Shown in pieces: positions 63,207 to 64,000 of a stretch of DNA of 64,000 nt. Origin of the DNA: Brevibacterium permense (GTDB lineage: Bacteria; Actinomycetota; Actinomycetes; Actinomycetales; Brevibacteriaceae); NCBI RefSeq assembly GCF_025506275.1, contig NZ_QYCP01000096.1, positions 1 to 64,000 of the forward strand, given 5' to 3'. Under the pieces are notes generated by a model, which had not been told where the DNA came from, ran no database searches, and saw only the letters and a program-made list of their open reading frames with translations. How positions within the stretch are numbered: the stretch's first letter is position 1; each line of letters starts with the position of its first letter. The position numbers and the translations under genes are program-made.

Positions 63207-63209
63207 CAA

Positions 63210-64000
63210 TTAGGGGGAGGGGTCTACGGAGACGATGCGGGCGACGGACAGGGAGGCCTCGGCACCGGTGGTCGTCACCACTCCGCGGACGCGGCCGGCG
63301 TTGAGGGTGGCCGGCAGCATCTCGATCGTCCGTTCCTTGCCGTGGGAATCCGCGATCCGAATGAGCACGCGACGCTTCTCCTCCGCCGCTTCCCGCAGCC
63401 GATCCATATGCCCTAAAGGCTCATCCGTGCTCACCTGTGCGGCCGCCGCCGGTGCAGACCGCAGGATCCGAATATATTCGCCGAGGTGGCCGTCGCTGAC
63501 GCGCGGACGTCGCCTCACGCTGACCTCGGGTTCCGATTCGGTGATCACCCGACGTTTGCGCACGGGTCCGGCCGCCGAATGCAGCAGAGCATGATGATCC
63601 CCGGCCTCGAGCAGGTGCATCGTCCGCTCCGGGCCCAGCTGAGCGATCGCCACGGTCGGAGCCAGACGTTCGAGACCGGCCGGCATCATGGCCTGATCGG
63701 AGAGGATGACATCGAGGTCGACCGGGTCGTCGACGATGAGCACCGCCCGGGCCCCTGCCACCCGCACCCGCCGCAGCTTCGACGCCGTGTTCTGCACGAG
63801 GAATTCCAAGGTCGACGGCAGCTCTTCGGCACTGATGCCCGCGAGCTCGGCCAAGGCGTCCTCCGGGGTGATCCCGGACTGCATGGTGTCTTCGATGGTC
63901 TCGCCGTCGATGCGATAGACGGTGCCCTGACCGCGTGCCTCGACGACGGCATACTTGCGCAGAATGTGGTGGACCCGCGGTTCGATCGGGCCGGTCGCCA
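63210..64000 (-). CDS. helicase-associated domain protein, C-terminal part
   Basis: The 5' end is beyond the window, and the last 262 or so codons are present. The visible part has VHHILRKYAVVEARGQGTVYRIDG, a domain with LPSTLEFLVQNTASKLRRVRVAGARAVLIVDD, and a C-terminal WYL-like beta region (RRVLIRIADSHGKERTIEMLPATLNAGRVRGVVTTTG). In actinobacteria a large helicase-associated protein (Rv0862c-type) precedes the XPB helicase, and this fits. The stop TAA lies in the flank of the palindromic repeat. Confidence 0.8.
   Translation of the reverse strand, partial: ATGPIEPRVHHILRKYAVVEARGQGTVYRIDGETIEDTMQSGITPEDALAELAGISAEELPSTLEFLVQNTASKLRRVRVAGARAVLIVDDPVDLDVILSDQAMMPAGLERLAPTVAIAQLGPERTMHLLEAGDHHALLHSAAGPVRKRRVITESEPEVSVRRRPRVSDGHLGEYIRILRSAPAAAAQVSTDEPLGHMDRLREAAEEKRRVLIRIADSHGKERTIEMLPATLNAGRVRGVVTTTGAEASLSVARIVSVDPSP

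Overview
The window is 64 kb of a high-GC actinobacterial chromosome. The gene order lpqE / carD-ispD-ispF ... cysS-rlmB matches the block around Rv3584-Rv3579c of Mycobacterium tuberculosis. The housekeeping protein sequences, the MetPS transporter, the mycothiol-linked dehydrogenase, the PspA-PspAA-HtpX-PspAB operon and the XPB helicase all point to Actinomycetota. The overall flavour suggests Micrococcales, most likely Brevibacterium; that genus is an inference from memory, not from a search.

Layout. 1-1700: a small accessory patch with an unknown gene, a serine recombinase and a res-like repeat array. 1.7-5.9 kb: lpqE diverging from carD-ispD-ispF, then a ketopantoate-reductase-like gene. 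6-11.3 kb, minus strand: amino-acid permease, mycothiol-dependent dehydrogenase plus metallo-beta-lactamase hydrolase, and the metP-metS sodium symporter. 11.6-14 kb: cysS and rlmB. 14.1-18.9 kb, minus strand: second permease, SDR, and a DUF4032 gene next to an ABC-type ATPase whose catalytic motifs are degenerate. 19.1-23.9 kb: two overlapping LacI-type regulators facing the trehalose operon otsA-otsB. 23.9-27.4 kb: membrane Ser/Thr kinase, DsbA-like thiol protein and tRNA-Thr. 27.4-36.2 kb: a decayed membrane gene, MFS, LtrA, an ArsR-type regulator with a perfect palindromic operator, an M4 protease with its emfourin-type inhibitor, tryptophan dioxygenase with a formamidase-like hydrolase, and an SGNH hydrolase. 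36.5-46.6 kb: amidohydrolase, ThrE-type exporter, uracil-DNA glycosylase, aldehyde dehydrogenase, DUF3263/LytR_C pair, cold-shock protein and CIRCE-controlled groEL. 46.7-50 kb: small conserved genes. 50.1-58.6 kb: an envelope-stress cluster (PspA operon, WXG100 protein, HtrA protease with an MprAB-like two-component system). 58.7-64 kb: membrane protein, CGNR regulator diverging from an EamA transporter, XPB helicase and the 3' end of its helicase-associated partner.

The more unusual content lies in repeats and gene architecture rather than in one new operon. There are four copies of a 56-bp near-perfect palindrome, some with compensatory base changes. A second palindromic family has one copy inserted in frame inside ispD. 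The 12-mer CCGCCTCGGCGA recurs in intergenic gaps far above chance. Long disordered insertions occur inside conserved enzymes, most strikingly inside the ATP-binding domain of the histidine kinase. At least ten genes have a TANNNT box 12-13 nt before the start codon, as expected for leaderless mRNAs.
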